The notes under the pieces: model-generated | The model's input: the letters and a program-made list of their open reading frames with translations, nothing else | Told to the model about the DNA's origin: nothing | Databases searched by the model: none | Source: Siderastrea siderea | Taxonomy: Eukaryota > Cnidaria > Anthozoa > Scleractinia > Rhizangiidae | Assembly (NCBI GenBank): GCA_964030785.1 | Contig: OZ034970.1 | Span: 14,913,411-14,977,410, forward strand | Direction of reading: 5' to 3' | Length of the DNA stretch: 64,000 nucleotides | Shown here: positions 62,401-64,000 of the stretch, piece by piece | How positions within the stretch are numbered: the stretch's first letter is position 1 | Layout: every line of letters begins with the position of its first letter | Translations under genes and position numbers: made by a program

Positions 62401-64000
62401 CAGAAGATCATTGAGTAGATGCGGTCCCTTTGCCCAGTAGTCGTTTAAAGAGTGGTTCATATAACGTGCGCTGCTATTGAATACGATTCTCACCGGAGTT
62501 GATTTTGAGTCTGGTTTCAACACCTCATGATGAGAAATGTAGTGAATTGGCCCTTTGTAGTTTTCCAGTTCTGTATGAGAGAGCTTTCGTGCGACTTCTC
62601 GCTCGATCATATCTTCTATCTGTTTCTGATAGACTTCAGCGTGTTTCGCATTTTTCGCTAGTCTTTTTTCTGTAGATATTAGCATCCCCATAGCGGCTTT
62701 CTTGTTATTAGGTAGTTGGGATGGGTCTTTGATCCATGGATACTCTGTAATCCATGTTTTTTCGTCTTTGTTGTATTCTAGCTTGGTTTCGATCAGTTTC
62801 AGTTCCTTCTCTTCCTTTATTGTGAAGTTTTTGCTTCCCAATGAGCATTTTCCACACTTGCATCCTCCGCAGCGGGGCGTACATTCTATTCCCAGGTTTT
62901 CTATCTTATAGAAATCCTCAACTTTGGCGATCATGGTATTTATTCTGGCGTGGCCAAGATTATGGCTCGTAGTGGTCTCTTTGATTGAAGGATGTGTTCC
63001 GCCTATGCATCTCCCGAATCGATTTTTTAGCAAGAGGAGATGTCCTGAACTTTGTTCATTCTGTGGGTGGTACGCGGCATATTCGTAACCGATTAATACA
63101 TCGACTGCTCCTGATGGTCGTAATATGTCTTCTCTTGGTATATTCTTAAATAAGTTAATTACTCCATCTATATTCACGCTCTGTATTTCAGAAGTGATTT
63201 TATCAATGCCGTATACTTCAAACTGAACTTCTTGCCCTCGTTTGTCAATAAGCGAAAGCGTGTATCTGTTAGATGAAATCTTTTCGTTATCGCCGCCTAC
63301 TTTAATCACTGTAAGTTCTATCTTTGTCCCTTTTAAACGTTCAGCTTTTGCCTTGCTATTCGTAATGAAACAGAGTGATGCTCCGCTGTCCCAAAGGACG
63401 TTGGCCCAACCGCGCTTCGTAGGAATTTTCTGCAACTGTAGAAGACAAGAATCTATTATCGAGTTATTGCATAAGCTCGCCGATCCGGAGGCGTCTTCCG
63501 GTCGTTTTTCATCTTGGTGAAGTGTCTTATGGTGCCATTTGGTACATTCTTTCACACCGCATGGTCTCTTTCTCCAACACTCCAGAACTCTGTGTCCTCT
63601 TCTCAAACATGACCAACAAGCTCCTTTTTCCTTTAGCATTTTCATTCTCTCTTCGGTTGGTTTTGATAGATATAGTTTGCATTCGTTTGTCCAGTGATCT
63701 GCCTCTTTATGGAATAGACACTTGCTGTTCTGTGGTCTAGTGTATCCACTGGCTTCATTTGCATCTTTATTTGTCCCCGTATAGTGTGCCGAGCCTTTAA
63801 TTGCCGGATCGCGGGTAAATCGTAGTTCTGCAGTTTCATACTCTATCGCTCTTTTCTGGCTAAGAAGAAAGTTTAGCAGACTTGGGAACTTGTTGGTTTT
63901 ATCCACTGTACTGTTATCTGCGCTGACCAGTTTGGCCCATTCCTTTTTTATCTCGGCAGGCAGTTTTCTTTCAATTATGCTCACTGAACTGGTTGTGGTA
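59437..64000 (-). CDS. BEL/Pao retrotransposon gag-pol polyprotein, uninterrupted, runs off the window
   Basis: More than 1,515 codons without a stop; the frame is still open at 64000, so the true start is beyond. Numbering from 63984: gag zinc fingers (C89-C102, C123-C136), aspartic protease DSGAS at 199-203, reverse transcriptase with GDIKKMY (543-549) and YMDDI (621-625), RNase H beginning FSDGS at 814-818, integrase with H1120, H1124, C1154, C1157 and catalytic D1189, D1254, E1304, then a DUF5641-type C-terminal domain. This order is diagnostic of BEL/Pao. The last ~20 residues come from the 12-bp repeat and a small palindrome, so the original end and the 3' LTR are missing. All catalytic residues seen are intact, implying a recent copy. 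Confidence 0.95.
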   Translation of the reverse strand, partial: TTTSSVSIIERKLPAEIKKEWAKLVSADNSTVDKTNKFPSLLNFLLSQKRAIEYETAELRFTRDPAIKGSAHYTGTNKDANEASGYTRPQNSKCLFHKEADHWTNECKLYLSKPTEERMKMLKEKGACWSCLRRGHRVLECWRKRPCGVKECTKWHHKTLHQDEKRPEDASGSASLCNNSIIDSCLLQLQKIPTKRGWANVLWDSGASLCFITNSKAKAERLKGTKIELTVIKVGGDNEKISSNRYTLSLIDKRGQEVQFEVYGIDKITSEIQSVNIDGVINLFKNIPREDILRPSGAVDVLIGYEYAAYHPQNEQSSGHLLLLKNRFGRCIGGTHPSIKETTTSHNLGHARINTMIAKVEDFYKIENLGIECTPRCGGCKCGKCSLGSKNFTIKEEKELKLIETKLEYNKDEKTWITEYPWIKDPSQLPNNKKAAMGMLISTEKRLAKNAKHAEVYQKQIEDMIEREVARKLSHTELENYKGPIHYISHHEVLKPDSKSTPVRIVFNSSARYMNHSLNDYWAKGPHLLNDLLGILIRFRENRIALIGDIKKMYHTVKTKTIEQHTHRFLWKDMNTETQPDTYVIQRVSSGDKPSGAIATVALRKTAEMGQDKYPKAAHVIKENTYMDDIIESVSDKEKAKKLAKDIENLLEEGSFKIKEWIFTNDGTDQTKTLTLPNDASTATEKVLGVVWNPMQDEFEYKVQLKIAAKKNKKTHVQSDTQDQRFLDNTNTTKRIILSQVNSIYDPLGLAGPFTIRAKILMRQLWGIEEKLHWDDPIPDKYKREWMQFCQDLIEMNNVKFKRCLKPKNATGEPILIIFSDGSSNAYGACAYMRWETSDGQFNCRLVLSKNRLAPMKRMSIDRIELCGAVLNSRLKTFLQRHCRYKFIKCYHIVDSQIVHGMIQKESYGFNTFAATRVGEIQQNTSPKEWFWMESKYNIADWLTRGKKPNEINLDGIWQNGPSFLELPESEWPIHETLTKEQLPELIKIASTVTKYFKKEVKDTLASKINIDRYSDFGKLIRVTARILAMYQRKPKSSFKHATKSLTPSDITKAENFWIMEAQKSMYEDIEKGRYKRLCPRKNTDGIYVVGGRGERWIEMSHNKNEVIFLPYDHRFSRLYAEHIHKRGHLGVLSTASKIRARFWIVKLLKMIKSIRCNCVICKKLDKKVSEQIMGKLPVERLKPSPAWTCTAIDLFGPFKIRDEVKKRTTGKTYGVIFNCLSTRAVHVDLASDYSTEKFLMVLRRFASIRGYPSKLYSDNGPQLVAANEELKNIVKGWNQEELKEFGVMEGFKWDFAPADAPWQNGVSEALVKSVKRAITAAISDHVMTFSELQTVCFEVANLLNERPIGRHPTSPDDGTYLCPNDLLLGRATSRIPSGPFRETSNPRQRFEFVQNVVNYFWKKWTRDYFPSLLIQPKWHTAQRNLREGDVVLIQDANQIRGQWKLGVVVKTFPGEDGRVRRVQVQYKNPKPGEAVNEYHGRGFVTVERAVNKLVVLVPCTVPCTVPCTVPCSCTVWPPC
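59464..59510. repeat. 12-bp tandem repeat (ACGGTACCGTAC)n
   Basis: About 3.5 copies, each with the palindrome GGTACC. In the retrotransposon frame it encodes a repeated PCTV peptide at the C-terminus. Confidence 0.95.

Overview
This is 64 kb of eukaryotic, almost certainly cnidarian DNA, and my best guess is a stony coral. The evidence is a host gene with GT-AG introns whose exons encode an ATG14/Barkor-like autophagy protein, dense small palindromic DNA elements, 5'-truncated LINEs with (TATC)n tails, a tRNA-derived SINE, and BEL/Pao and Ty3/Gypsy remnants. Assignment to corals rests on remembered repeat style and was not checked. There are no bacterial operons, rRNA genes or CRISPR arrays.

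The centrepiece is a complete virus-type Polinton/Maverick (adintovirus-like) element at 2378-21150. It has ~355-bp terminal inverted repeats, a perfect 6-bp target duplication (GGAACG at 2372-2377 and 21151-21156), and a virion gene set: protein-primed PolB, retroviral-type integrase, A32/FtsK-type packaging ATPase, adenain-like protease, double jelly-roll major capsid, penton, basic core-like protein, a Gly-rich amphipathic pX/pVI-like protein, a zinc-ribbon/phospholipase A2 pair, a VLTF3-like zinc protein, a PPxY-motif protein, and a collagen plus phage-fibre-like protein that looks like a spike. Most genes start just behind a TATA..ATACA..ATG-type motif, and two gene pairs share one compact head-to-head promoter. 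The copy is damaged: an amber codon and two frameshifts in PolB, two frameshifts in the PPxY gene, one each in the VLTF3-like and PLA2 genes, an ATG-to-ATT change at the apparent capsid start, and no ATG for the protease. Its right terminal repeat is split by a 1.97-kb poly(A) retroelement carrying only a LINE ORF1 gene.

The Polinton sits in a ~1.34-kb tandem non-coding repeat (family R; 1-2371, 21157-22640, with further fragments near 27, 45-47 and 47.6 kb). Other copies in the same window preserve the unoccupied target site. From 22.6 to 50 kb lies repeat-rich, gene-poor DNA: a dead Gypsy element (24.5-25.8 kb), a Mutator-like exon remnant (26.2 kb), a palindromic minisatellite interrupted by a small element with a tRNA-Glu-like head (27.3-28.5 kb), perfect hairpins, LINE tails (32.5-33.2 and 37.1-37.4 kb), a broken multi-copy ORF (38.5-40.6 kb), a P2X7-like exon fragment (42.5 kb), MITEs, a SINE (48.6 kb) and one isolated 3' exon (49.8 kb).

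From 50 to 58.3 kb is the 5' part of the ATG14-like gene on the + strand, six supportable exons with MITEs in its introns. A ~450-bp degenerate duplicate of its promoter and first exon lies 2.5 kb upstream. The right end is a BEL/Pao retrotransposon on the minus strand with an uninterrupted >1,515-codon gag-pol frame that runs off the window. Its 3' LTR is missing and its frame ends inside a small palindromic repeat.
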